The notes under the pieces were generated by a model. It searched no databases and was not told the DNA's origin. It saw only the letters and a list, made by a program, of their open reading frames with translations. The position numbers and the translations under genes are program-made. A stretch of DNA of 64,000 nucleotides, taken from Microthrixaceae bacterium. Lineage in GTDB: Bacteria > Actinomycetota > Acidimicrobiia > Acidimicrobiales > Microtrichaceae. Below are positions 8,834 to 15,840 of this stretch, in pieces. The stretch is taken from contig JADLFH010000050.1 in the NCBI GenBank assembly GCA_020845705.1, positions 1 to 64,000 of the forward strand, read 5' to 3'. The first letter of the stretch is position 1; each line of letters starts with the position of its first letter.

Positions 8834-8904
8834 GCCTCAATCCGATTCATGAGGCGAAGAGGACCGGTTAGCGACCCTCACTGCCTCATGGCCGACTTTG
8901 AGGC
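8834..8904. repeat. Composite palindromic repeat family C, copy 1
   Basis: Two 22-bp palindromes, 8834-8855 (gcctcaatccgattcatgag, then gc) and 8883-8904 (gcctcatggccgactttgag, then gc), start 49 bases apart. The reverse complement recurs at 37383-37453 with the same two palindromes in swapped order and the same 49-base pitch, so the whole 71-bp unit is inverted between the two places. Confidence 0.88.
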
Positions 8905-8980
8905 AGGACGGCTCGTTCCTTGGGGAACCACTCCGTTGTTCAGCCCCGACCCCGTGAACTTCTCGCTCAGTCGGAGGAGC

Positions 8981-9550
8981 TCATCCGAGTTCGTCGAAGG
9001 CGGCACGCAACGCGCTCACCCGTGCCGCGACCGGCGCGAGGGACGGATCCGAGGGTGACTGCGCGAGGGTCAGCTCGGCCGCAGCAGCGATCGTGGCGTC
9101 GAGATCCGCCGCGAGGCGGCCGAGTCGATCGGAGAGGTCGTCGAGCTCGTTGACGAGGCGGTTGAGGGTGGCGAACCGTTCAGCCTCCTGGCCGACAGCG
9201 GCGCTCGACGCGGCGAGGTCGGCGTCGGTCGCGCCTCGACCAACCAGTTCGCCGTGGGTGCGCCGTGCCGCCTTGAGCCGATCCGAGGCCGTCGTCAGAT
9301 CGAGTCCGGTTAGGGTCGCCTCGACGCGGTCGGCCTGCTGAGCCCGCTCCCACGCGGCGAGCACGGCGGCGTCCACCTCCGCCGAGAGCTCGTCGAGATG
9401 AGTCCGCACCGGTCCCGGCCCTACGCCGGTGACGAGTTGGCCGAACCGCTGTCGGGAGACGAGCGCCGCACGAAGGGGGATCGCCCACCTGGCGCCGAGC
9501 GCGTCGGGTCGGATCTGCTCCAGGGGGTCGGGTCGGGATCGGCGAAACAC
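8981..9550 (-). CDS. Hypothetical helical protein
   Basis: 189 residues, almost entirely predicted helix, rich in Ala, Leu, Arg, Asp and Glu, with heptad-like stretches (LDELSAEVDAAVLAAWERAQ and LNRLVNELDDLSDRLGRLAA) suggesting coiled coil. There is no signal peptide or membrane segment. I do not recognise a family. The start is a GTG at 9550 without a clear ribosome site, so the true start may lie further in. It converges on the zinc-ribbon gene across repeats B and C and diverges from the proline-rich secreted gene. Codon use looks like its neighbours. Confidence 0.6.
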   Translation of the reverse strand: MFRRSRPDPLEQIRPDALGARWAIPLRAALVSRQRFGQLVTGVGPGPVRTHLDELSAEVDAAVLAAWERAQQADRVEATLTGLDLTTASDRLKAARRTHGELVGRGATDADLAASSAAVGQEAERFATLNRLVNELDDLSDRLGRLAADLDATIAAAAELTLAQSPSDPSLAPVAARVSALRAAFDELG

Positions 9551-9689
9551 CCGACGATGTTCGACTGCGGAACGAGCCGCCGCAAGACAGTCGTCAGGTT
9601 CTCGACGAAAAAGCGTCAGGACGCGGTAGCGACGCGCTCTTGCACTCCGACAGCGACCAAAGGGGTCGCATGATCAAGGAGTCATCGAC

Positions 9690-10382
9690 ATGAACGGATC
9701 CGTAGACCGAACCACAACTCGACTGGTGCGCCGCCTTCTGGCCGCCACGCTGCTGGCGGGTGGAGCCGGTGTCCTCTTCGCCGCTCAGGCAAGCGCCCTC
9801 CCGTTTCCGGAGGTGCCTCCCCGGGTCGACCTCGGCGACCTCTGCTTCCTCTGCCCGCCGGAGGAGCCCACGCCGAGCGTCCCACCGTCGGTCACTCTCG
9901 TACCCATCAACCCCATCATCTTCGAGCATCTCCTGCCCCTCTCGCCCCCAGGTGGCGCACCCAGTGGCACCCCGGAGCCGACCCCCGAGCCCGCTGCACC
10001 CCCAGCGGCACCGGCTCCGATCCCCGAACCCGCGTCCGCGCCCGGCGCCCCGTCGGCGCCCGAGAAGCCGTCCGTGAAGACTTCCGGCTCCAACAAGGGC
10101 GGCAGTGGGTCGGCCAACAGCCTCGCCGACCCCTCAGGTGTCTCGACCGCCACAGAAGCCGCCGGCGAGGCGACTGCCGAGGTGACGACCGAAACGGTCC
10201 CGCAAACGACCGTCGGTCTTCCTGTCGCCGAGGAGATCGCAGCGGATGCGGAGGCGACAACCGATGCGCATGAGTCCGACCCCTCCGTGTCGCCGGTGCT
10301 GGTGGCGGTGTTGTTGGGGATCGTGGCGACCATGGCTGCCGGAACGGGCGTCGCGATCATTCGCCGTCATCGTCACCCGTGA
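9690..10382 (+). CDS. Secreted proline-rich protein with C-terminal membrane anchor
   Basis: 230 residues. It begins with a Sec signal peptide: RRLLAATLLAGGAGVLFAA followed by an A-x-A site (AQASA before LPFPEV). The middle is proline/alanine-rich, with CFLC close to the N terminus that could form a disulfide. From about residue 200 comes one hydrophobic helix (VLVAVLLGIVATMAAGTGVA) and a basic tail IIRRHRHP, a type I anchor. No LPxTG motif is present. AAGGAG lies 9 bases before the ATG. Its stop overlaps the GTG of the ECF-ZAS fusion gene, so it may belong to the same cell-envelope response; that link is inference. Confidence 0.7.
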   Translation: MNGSVDRTTTRLVRRLLAATLLAGGAGVLFAAQASALPFPEVPPRVDLGDLCFLCPPEEPTPSVPPSVTLVPINPIIFEHLLPLSPPGGAPSGTPEPTPEPAAPPAAPAPIPEPASAPGAPSAPEKPSVKTSGSNKGGSGSANSLADPSGVSTATEAAGEATAEVTTETVPQTTVGLPVAEEIAADAEATTDAHESDPSVSPVLVAVLLGIVATMAAGTGVAIIRRHRHP

Positions 10383-11932
10383 GCAGTCGTGAGGATCACT
10401 GGACCGAAGGCCCCTCTGTGGGATTCGCTGGTACAGCGATGGAACCCGTCTCTGATGCTCAGCTCGTCGAACAGGTCCTCGATGGAGACCGGGGCGCTCT
10501 CGGCGAGATCTACGACCGCTACTCGGGACCGATACACGACCTCTGTCTGCACATGCTCAGGAGCGCGGACGAGGCCGCGGATGCGACCGCGGAGGTGTTC
10601 CTCACCGCTGCGGAGCATCTCGACCAGATCCGTGACCGCTCGAAGCTGCGCTCGTGGCTCTACGCGGTCGCCCGCAACGAGGTGTACCGACGCACTCGCC
10701 GGCGCGGCCGGGAGCAGGTGATGAGCGAAGGCTTCGACGATCTGGTGGACCTCACCGAGGCCCATGCCGGGGCGGAGCCCGATGATCTGATGCGACTCGT
10801 TCGGGAGGCTGCGGCGGGCCTCGACGATCGGGACCGTCTGGTCATGGAGCTCACCCTCGCAGGCGGCATCGACGGCCGAGAACTGGGCGACGCTCTCGGC
10901 CTCGATGTCGCGGCGGCCCATCAGGCGTCACATCGCATGCGGGAACGGTTGGGACGGTCCGTCGGAGCGCTCCTCGTCGCGAGGCAGGGCCGGGCCGACT
11001 GCGCGGAGCTGGAGAAGCTGCTGGCGGGATGGGACGGCTCGTTCTCGGTGCTGTGGCGCAAGCGGGTGTCTCGACACATCGACGGCTGCGCGAGATGCGA
11101 GCGGCGGCGCCGGAAGGTGCCCGTGGCCGTGCTCAGCGGCGTGGCCTTCGCGGAGACGCTGCCGGTCCGCTTCGTCGCCCCTCCACAGGAGCTGAGGGGC
11201 CGGGTGCTCGGTGCCGCTGTCGTGGGTGGCGGCCAACCCCTGTGGGGTGGCGAGGGGTTTCCCCCGGCGCCAGGGGACCCGAAGCGAGGGCAGGGCCGCT
11301 TGGTCGCTGCTGCGGCCGTGTTGGTGTTGGTCGGAGTCGGCCTCGGAGTGTCCCTCGCCCTCGCAGACCGGGATCGCGCCCAACGTGTCGCGACGGGTTC
11401 CACCGTGACCCCACCGACTTCGACCGTGGTAGTGGCCGGCACGGTTGCAACCTCGGCGCAGGCACCTACCACGGCCATCCCGCCCTCCCCCTCGGTGACC
11501 CCACCGCCGGCGACAACCGTGCCCGAGACGCCCACCACCGCTGCCGTGACCACCGCACCGAAATCGACCGCTCCGCCCGCTGCTGCACCGACGGTTCCCC
11601 CGACCACCGCGGCGATCACAACCCTGCCGTCGCTGCCAAGCGTTGGCCTGTTGGTTCCCCCGCTGGTCGGGCCCGGCCCCTGTGGGGCCAACGACGAGAT
11701 CGTGGTGACAACCTCGGTTGGGGTGGTGTCGGTGGACATCACATGGAAGCTGGTCGCAGCGGCCACCACCACCGGGACCTTGAGCGTCACCCAACAGTCC
11801 TCGACCCGTTGGGTGGCCTCGTGGCAGCCGTTGGACGAGGGTACCTACACGGTGTGGGCGGCAGCTGTCGACGCGTTCGGTCGGCAGGTGACGGCGTCAC
11901 AGAGCGGATCGGTCGGCTACTGCATCGGTTGA
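10379..11932 (+). CDS. ECF sigma factor fused to zinc anti-sigma-like and membrane domains
   Basis: 517 residues. Residues 25-110 are sigma region 2 (DAQLVEQVLDGDRGALGEIY, WLYAVARNEVYR) and about 140-200 region 4 (LDDRDRLVMELTLAGG...ELGDALGL). Next comes C208-x24-H233-x3-C237-x2-C240, exactly the spacing of ZAS zinc anti-sigma domains. A transmembrane helix lies at about 308-328, then a long Thr/Pro/Ser linker (about 338-430) and an external domain to the end with two cysteines. So sigma, inhibitor-like and sensor parts are in one chain tethered to the membrane. Related C-terminally extended ECFs are known in Actinobacteria. GTG 10379 overlaps the previous stop; ATG 10439 is an alternative start. 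Confidence 0.85.
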   Translation: MSSREDHWTEGPSVGFAGTAMEPVSDAQLVEQVLDGDRGALGEIYDRYSGPIHDLCLHMLRSADEAADATAEVFLTAAEHLDQIRDRSKLRSWLYAVARNEVYRRTRRRGREQVMSEGFDDLVDLTEAHAGAEPDDLMRLVREAAAGLDDRDRLVMELTLAGGIDGRELGDALGLDVAAAHQASHRMRERLGRSVGALLVARQGRADCAELEKLLAGWDGSFSVLWRKRVSRHIDGCARCERRRRKVPVAVLSGVAFAETLPVRFVAPPQELRGRVLGAAVVGGGQPLWGGEGFPPAPGDPKRGQGRLVAAAAVLVLVGVGLGVSLALADRDRAQRVATGSTVTPPTSTVVVAGTVATSAQAPTTAIPPSPSVTPPPATTVPETPTTAAVTTAPKSTAPPAAAPTVPPTTAAITTLPSLPSVGLLVPPLVGPGPCGANDEIVVTTSVGVVSVDITWKLVAAATTTGTLSVTQQSSTRWVASWQPLDEGTYTVWAAAVDAFGRQVTASQSGSVGYCIG

Positions 11933-12009
11933 TCCCCCGTGAACGGCGGTTTCTGGGAAAAAGTTCCCGATCCAGGTCAACCTCCACCACTGCCGGCACG
12001 TATGCACCC

Positions 12010-12522
12010 ATGATGGAGGTGATGCAGCTTTCGAGACGGGTTGTCCCCGAGGCCGGCTTCGAGGAGGTGTTCCGAGATCTGTATCCCCGAGCATTGCGGC
12101 TCGCGGAGCGGATGCTTGGCAATAGGGCCGCGGCCGAGGACATCGCGGCCGAGACGATGGCCCGGGCGCTGCTCCGGTGGGATCGGCTCGACCCCGACCG
12201 TGTCGCGGGCTGGGTGTTGCGGGTGGCGGCGAACCAGGCCATCGACCTCATGCGTCGGAAGGGTCGGACCATGACCCCCGGCGTGGTCGATCTGGAGGAC
12301 GCCACAACAGAGCGGCTCGCCCTTGCGGCGGCCCTCAAGCGACTTCCACGGCGCCAGCGTGAGTCGATCGTGTTGCGCTACCTCTCCGACCTCAGCGAGG
12401 CGGACACTGCGGCAGCCCTGGGCATCTCCCCGGGCTCGGTCAAGACCCACGTCCATCGGGGGCTCGGCTCGCTGCGTGCCGAGCTCGGCCACGACGCGTT
12501 GGAAGGTGCTGCACATGTCTGA
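12010..12522 (+). CDS. ECF-type RNA polymerase sigma factor
   Basis: About 170 residues with region 2 (FEEVFRDLYPRALRLAERML, EDIAAETMARALLRW, GWVLRVAANQAIDLMRRKGR) and region 4 (LKRLPRRQRESIVLRYLSDL, ADTAAALGISPGSVKTHVHRG). A standard group 4 sigma factor. ATG 12010, 12013 and 12022 are all in frame, with GGAGG inside this cluster; the exact start is uncertain. The frame stays open far upstream, but that part is a shadow of the fusion gene. Its stop overlaps the next gene, which looks like its anti-sigma factor. Upstream at 11955-11968 there is a small inverted repeat GGGAAaaagTTCCC that could be a regulatory site. Confidence 0.85.
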   Translation: MMEVMQLSRRVVPEAGFEEVFRDLYPRALRLAERMLGNRAAAEDIAAETMARALLRWDRLDPDRVAGWVLRVAANQAIDLMRRKGRTMTPGVVDLEDATTERLALAAALKRLPRRQRESIVLRYLSDLSEADTAAALGISPGSVKTHVHRGLGSLRAELGHDALEGAAHV

Positions 12523-13165
12523 TCTCGACCTCCGTGGAATCGATCTCGACGCCGCTTTGGAGCGCACCTACCGGCGCCACGACGAGCTCAGGTTGCAGGC
12601 CGGTCGGCGACACCGCTGGATCGCCGGTGCAGCGATGACCTTGCTGCTGGTCGTTGGAGCGGTCTCGCTTGCCGTATTCGCCGGAGATGATCCCGAAGTC
12701 CGTTCTCCGGTGCCCGCGGCGGGGGGAGACGACCCGACGGCTGGGCCCACACATGCCGAGCCCGAATCGCTGGTCCCGCCGGGCTACTCGCTCCTGCCTG
12801 AGGTCGACGGCATCGTGGTGCTGCGTCGAGAGAACTCCGCTCCGGTGGATCCGGTCCAGCCGGAGGGGGATCCGTCGGTAGCCGTCTCCTCGACGAATCT
12901 TCGCGTCGGCACGCTGGTCGCTGCCGATCGTGCCCGCGACGGCTCGGTGGTTCGAGTGCGTTTCGACTGCGTCAGCGCAGGGGACGTGATCGACGAGGTT
13001 CGCTATTCGGTTCGTGACGGTCGGCTGGTGATCGATGGATCGATCGCCGGCGAGCCGGGTACGGCTTGTGTGGTGGGACAGCCGGGTCCGGCGCTGTCGC
13101 TGCCGATGGATCCGCCGGTTCCAGCCGGCATCGAGATCGTGACCGGGTCGCTCCGTACTCCCTAA
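12515..13165 (+). CDS. Putative membrane anti-sigma factor
   Basis: 216 residues. A cytosolic N-terminal part of about 35 residues (DLDAALERTYRRHDELRLQ) is followed by one transmembrane helix (WIAGAAMTLLLVVGAVSLAVF) and an exported domain of about 150 residues with two cysteines. There is no ZAS HxxxCxxC motif. The assignment as anti-sigma factor rests on position (8-base overlap with the ECF gene, GGAAGG ribosome site inside it) and topology, not on a recognised domain. It is convergent with the first pilin gene; 13166-13233 holds only short inverted repeats. Confidence 0.6.
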   Translation: MSDLDLRGIDLDAALERTYRRHDELRLQAGRRHRWIAGAAMTLLLVVGAVSLAVFAGDDPEVRSPVPAAGGDDPTAGPTHAEPESLVPPGYSLLPEVDGIVVLRRENSAPVDPVQPEGDPSVAVSSTNLRVGTLVAADRARDGSVVRVRFDCVSAGDVIDEVRYSVRDGRLVIDGSIAGEPGTACVVGQPGPALSLPMDPPVPAGIEIVTGSLRTP

Positions 13166-13233
13166 CAGGGGAGCAGTCGTCCACGGGGCGACCCGGTCGC
13201 GGCAACCGAAGGGCTGCCGAGCTCAGAGAGGAC

Positions 13234-13425
13234 TCAGAGCAGTCCTGCTGAAGAATTGAGGGAGTTGGCGGTCGCGCTTCCGAAGGTGCTGACCGCGGCG
13301 ACACACACCAGGGCGAGCAGCGCCAGAAGGAGCGCGTACTCGACGAGGGATGCGCCGCGTTCGGAAGGGGGCGAAAGTCCGGGTCGCGTGGAGGGGGAGA
13401 GGAGCACTGCGAGGCGGGTGGACAT
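13234..13425 (-). CDS. Flp/Fap-type pilin
   Basis: 63 residues. A leader of about 24 residues ends ERG, then ASLVEYALLLALLALVCVAAV, the class IVb (Flp) prepilin signature with Glu at +5 and Tyr at +6 and the expected Gly at -1. A short tail follows. Such subunits are cut by a TadV/PilD-like peptidase and assembled by a Tad machine; none of those genes are in this window. AGGA lies 8 bases upstream of the ATG. First of three pilin genes on this strand. Confidence 0.82.
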   Translation of the reverse strand: MSTRLAVLLSPSTRPGLSPPSERGASLVEYALLLALLALVCVAAVSTFGSATANSLNSSAGLL

Positions 13426-13490
13426 GGTGCGGGTCCTGGGGGTGGTGCTTGTGGTGGCGGTGGTGTTGACTTGCGGCGGCTGGAAAATGA

Positions 13491-13521
13491 GTTCGGGCGG
13501 GTCGTCCTGACCCGCCCGAAC
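13491..13521 (-). terminator. Hairpin terminator after second pilin gene
   Basis: Perfect 13-bp stem GTTCGGGCGGGTC / GACCCGCCCGAAC with a 5-base loop, 24 bases past the stop of the pilin gene at 13546. On the minus strand it is followed by TCATTTTCC, a modest T-run, as in a Rho-independent terminator. Confidence 0.8.
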
Positions 13522-13545
13522 CCGTGTTGGTGTGCGATCAGTTGA

Positions 13546-13728
13546 TCAGAGTGCGTCGCTGACCGAGTCGAACTTGCTGGCAGCGTTCTCGCCGAGGGTG
13601 GTAACGGCGACGATGCAGACCACTGCGATCAGTGCCACGAGAAGTGCGTACTCCACGAGGGAGGCGGCACGCTCGGAGCGGATCTTGGAGGTCAGAAACG
13701 CCTTTGCGAAATCGAGGTTGAGAAGCAT
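13546..13728 (-). CDS. Flp/Fap-type pilin
   Basis: 60 residues starting MLLNLDFAKAFLTSKIRSERA, then the Flp hydrophobic segment ASLVEYALLVALIAVVCIVA and a short tail GENAASKFDSVSDAL. The residue before the expected cleavage point is Ala (SERA), not Gly. AAGGA lies 7 bases before the ATG at 13728; the frame extends to 13773 but without a ribosome site. Its coding DNA is nearly identical to the pilin gene at 13937, evidence of a recent tandem duplication. It would be a minor or alternate pilus subunit; assembly genes must lie elsewhere. Confidence 0.85.
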   Translation of the reverse strand: MLLNLDFAKAFLTSKIRSERAASLVEYALLVALIAVVCIVAVTTLGENAASKFDSVSDAL

Positions 13729-13824
13729 CCGGGGGTCCTTGCTGTGTCTGGTGCTGTGGTGAGGTGCCTGCACCCGGGTTCGGGTGCTTGCACCAGAGGT
13801 ATCGAAAACCGCGGGCTCGGGGTT

Positions 13825-13844
13825 GATAGGTCGTTCGACCTATC
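13825..13844. promoter_or_regulatory. Perfect inverted repeat upstream of pilin gene
   Basis: GATAGGTCG-tt-CGACCTATC, 9-bp perfect arms, about 100 bases upstream of the pilin start at 13728 and 33 bases past the terminator of the next pilin. It may be an operator or a small hairpin; no T-run follows on either strand. Confidence 0.4.
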
Positions 13845-13876
13845 CGGGGGTGGAGATCTCACCAGCGCCCGGACGC

Positions 13877-13914
13877 GAACATGGGCGGGCCGCCATGGCG
13901 ACCCGCCCGTGTTC
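13877..13914 (-). terminator. Hairpin terminator after third pilin gene
   Basis: Arms GAACATGGGCGGG (13877-13889) and CCCGCCCGTGTTC (13902-13914) pair with one mismatch; the loop is itself the palindrome CGCCATGGCG. It sits 22 bases beyond the stop of the pilin gene at 13937, the same place as the hairpin after its duplicate. The two hairpins share the GGGCGGG core but differ in the loop. Confidence 0.7.
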
Positions 13915-14081
13915 GTGTTGGTGTGCGATCAGTTGATCAGAGTGCGTCGCTGACCGAGTCGAACTTGCTGGCAGCGTTCTCGCCGAGGGTGGTGACGGCG
14001 ACGATGCAGACCACTGCGATCAGTGCCACGAGAAGTGCGTACTCCACGAGGGAGGCGGCACGCTCGGAGCGGACCTTGGAG
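13915..14081. repeat. Direct duplication of pilin gene segment (with 13524-13690)
   Basis: These 167 bases match 13524-13690 with only two or three differences seen by eye, at an offset of 391. The copy runs from the 3' flank (gtgttggtgtgcgatcag) through most of the pilin coding sequence; identity ends near the pilin N terminus, where the leader peptides differ. Confidence 0.9.
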
Positions 14082-14116
14082 GCCAGGTATGCCTTGACGA
14101 AGTCGTAGTTGAGCAT
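13937..14116 (-). CDS. Flp/Fap-type pilin
   Basis: 59 residues starting MLNYDFVKAYLASKVRSERA; from there the sequence is identical in protein to the pilin encoded at 13546 (ASLVEYALLV to KFDSVSDAL). Ala again replaces Gly before the predicted cleavage site. AAGGA lies 8 bases before ATG 14116. The gene is followed by its own hairpin and has a separate upstream region, so the duplicated pilins may be expressed independently. The long frame reaching up to 14548 is a shadow of the TetR gene. Confidence 0.85.
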   Translation of the reverse strand: MLNYDFVKAYLASKVRSERAASLVEYALLVALIAVVCIVAVTTLGENAASKFDSVSDAL

Positions 14117-14271
14117 TGTGGATGTCCTTGTGTCTGGTGCGGTGCTGGGACGCCGTTTCGACGCCGAAGAACTGATCGGTCCGCCCTGGGTGGGGCTTGA
14201 GAAATTCGACTCGAGATCCCACATGGGGATTCGACAAGGTCGCCGCCGGCGAGCCCTCCAGGCGAGGTTCC

Positions 14272-14285
14272 TAGAACAGGTTCTC
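14272..14285. promoter_or_regulatory. KstR-type operator
   Basis: The 14-mer TAGAACAGGTTCTC matches the published KstR consensus TNNAACNNGTTNNA in all but the last fixed base. It lies just upstream of a KstR-like TetR gene, where autoregulation is expected. The match is read directly; binding is inference. Confidence 0.65.
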
Positions 14286-14319
14286 GTTTCGTGGCACGAT
14301 GAAGGGGCGTGGAGTGCCC

Positions 14320-14889
14320 GTGTCTTTGACCCAATCGCAGCTCGCCCGCCAGGAGCGGATCCTCGAGGTAGCCACGCGCCTGGCGGCCGAAGGCGGTTTC
14401 GATGCGGTGCAGATGCGAACCATCGCGGTGGAAGCCGATGTGGCGTTGGGCACCCTGTACCGCTACTTCCCCTCCAAGGAACATCTGTTGGTCTCCGCCA
14501 CCCTCGGGCAGTTGGGTGAGCTGGCACAACGCCTCGTGCTACGCCCACCGATGGGTGCCGACCCCGCCGAGCGTGTGCTCGACGTGTTGCGGCGGGTGAA
14601 CGCCACCCTTCAACGGGAGCCCAAGTTGACCCTCGCGGTGCTGCGGTCGCTCACCTCCGGTCACGAGACCGTGATCCCCGCCGTGCGTGAGATGCGCAGG
14701 GCGATGCGCTCGATCATCATCGTCGCCATCGGCGAGCCCACCATTCCTCGCGACGAGCTGGTGGGAGAGGTGATAGAGGCGGTGTGGCTGTCGGCCCTCG
14801 TGTCGTGGCTCAGCGGGGTCGACTCGCACGCCTCGGTCACACGCAAGCTCGAGGACGCCACCCGGCTCCTCTTCGGGGACCGTGGCTGA
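14320..14889 (+). CDS. TetR family regulator, KstR-like
   Basis: About 190 residues. The N-terminal helix-turn-helix (RILEVATRLAAEGGFDAVQM, then TIAVEADVALGTLYRYFPSK, then EHLLVSA) closely follows mycobacterial KstR, as does the RVNATLQREPKLTLAVLR helix and the C-terminal DVWLS/AVWLSALVSWL-type segment. KstR represses cholesterol and lipid catabolism genes and responds to CoA thioesters; here the ligand is presumably an acyl- or steroid-CoA. A KstR-like operator lies upstream. GTG 14320 has GGAG 5 bases away; ATG 14299 is an alternative with no ribosome site. The stop overlaps the next gene, a hydrolase, so both are probably co-expressed. Confidence 0.82.
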   Translation: MSLTQSQLARQERILEVATRLAAEGGFDAVQMRTIAVEADVALGTLYRYFPSKEHLLVSATLGQLGELAQRLVLRPPMGADPAERVLDVLRRVNATLQREPKLTLAVLRSLTSGHETVIPAVREMRRAMRSIIIVAIGEPTIPRDELVGEVIEAVWLSALVSWLSGVDSHASVTRKLEDATRLLFGDRG

Positions 14890-15796
14890 GCCGCAGCCCC
14901 ATCCGCTCGATGGGCAGGAGCTGATCCCCGAAGGGGTCAGGGGCCTCGATCTGCCACTTGGCCGCCGCGTCGAGCTCCCCGGGCGCGGCACCACCTTCGT
15001 TCGGATCGTCGAAGGGCCGTCGCCGAATGCACCCACCGTGTTGTTGTTGCACGGCTGGGTCGCCTCTGGTGGTCTCAACTGGTTCCAGGCGTTCGCTCCC
15101 CTCGCTCAGCACTTCCGCGTCATCGCGCCCGACCTCCGTGGACACGGCCGCGGCATCAAGAGCCGGAGGCGTTTCCGGCTGGGCGATTGCGCGGACGACT
15201 GCGCGGCATTGTTGGAGGAGCTGGGGGAGGGTCCGGTGGTCGCGTGCGGCTACTCGATGGGTGGACCCGTTGCGCAGCTTCTGTGGCGCCAGCACCCCCA
15301 CCTTGTCAGCGGAATGGTGCTGGGTGGGACGAGCGCGTCGTTCATCCCCGCCATGCAACAACGTCTCATCTTCGTCGGGATGATGGCGATGGCTGCCGGG
15401 AGCACACGTACCACCCAGCTCATCACGAGCGTGCCGGGGTGGAGGGGAGTGCCGCTGGGGGCGGTCGGCAAGCGCCCCGATTCGATGCGGGTGTGGGCGG
15501 CGGGTGAGATGCGTCGCCACGATCTCCGCATGGTCTTCGAAGCAGGCAACGCCATCGCGACCTTCTCGTCGCGGAGGTGGATCACCGATGTCGATGTGCC
15601 CACAACGGTGATCGTGACCACCAAGGATCGTGCAGTGGATCCCACCCAGCAGGTGAAGCTCGCGCTACGAATCCCGACCGCCGAGATCCAACGCTACGAC
15701 GAGGGTCACACCTCGCCGGTGCTGGCGTCCTTCGGCGAGGCGATCACCGAAGCCTGCCGATCGGTTGCCGCTCGGGCGATGATCGCTGGGATCTGA
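14882..15796 (+). CDS. Alpha/beta hydrolase
   Basis: 304 residues of a canonical alpha/beta hydrolase: oxyanion segment LLLHGWVASGG (about 54-64), DLRGHGRG, nucleophile elbow GYSMGG with Ser125, acid Asp249 in TTKDRAVDP and His276 in EGHTS. It probably hydrolyses an ester or a C-C bond in a lipid-derived substrate; specificity is unknown. GTG 14882 overlaps the end of the TetR gene by 8 bases. A perfect hairpin covers its stop codon, and a CoA ligase gene follows 44 bases later. Confidence 0.85.
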   Translation: MAEPQPHPLDGQELIPEGVRGLDLPLGRRVELPGRGTTFVRIVEGPSPNAPTVLLLHGWVASGGLNWFQAFAPLAQHFRVIAPDLRGHGRGIKSRRRFRLGDCADDCAALLEELGEGPVVACGYSMGGPVAQLLWRQHPHLVSGMVLGGTSASFIPAMQQRLIFVGMMAMAAGSTRTTQLITSVPGWRGVPLGAVGKRPDSMRVWAAGEMRRHDLRMVFEAGNAIATFSSRRWITDVDVPTTVIVTTKDRAVDPTQQVKLALRIPTAEIQRYDEGHTSPVLASFGEAITEACRSVAARAMIAGI

Positions 15797-15812
15797 CGCA
15801 CCGTCAGATCCC
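15788..15812. promoter_or_regulatory. Perfect 11-bp inverted repeat at hydrolase stop
   Basis: GGGATCTGACG-cac-CGTCAGATCCC, perfect arms with a 3-base loop. It covers the hydrolase stop codon and ends 28 bases before the CoA ligase start. No T-run follows, so it may be an operator, an mRNA-stabilising hairpin or an attenuator rather than a classical terminator. Confidence 0.6.
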
Positions 15813-15840
15813 GCGCGCGGGTCTGGTAGGTTCCGCCGAC

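Noticed and set aside
11029-12522. A 497-codon frame ending with the ECF sigma factor
   Set aside because: Only the last 170 codons look like protein; the upstream part overlaps the sigma-ZAS fusion gene in another frame.
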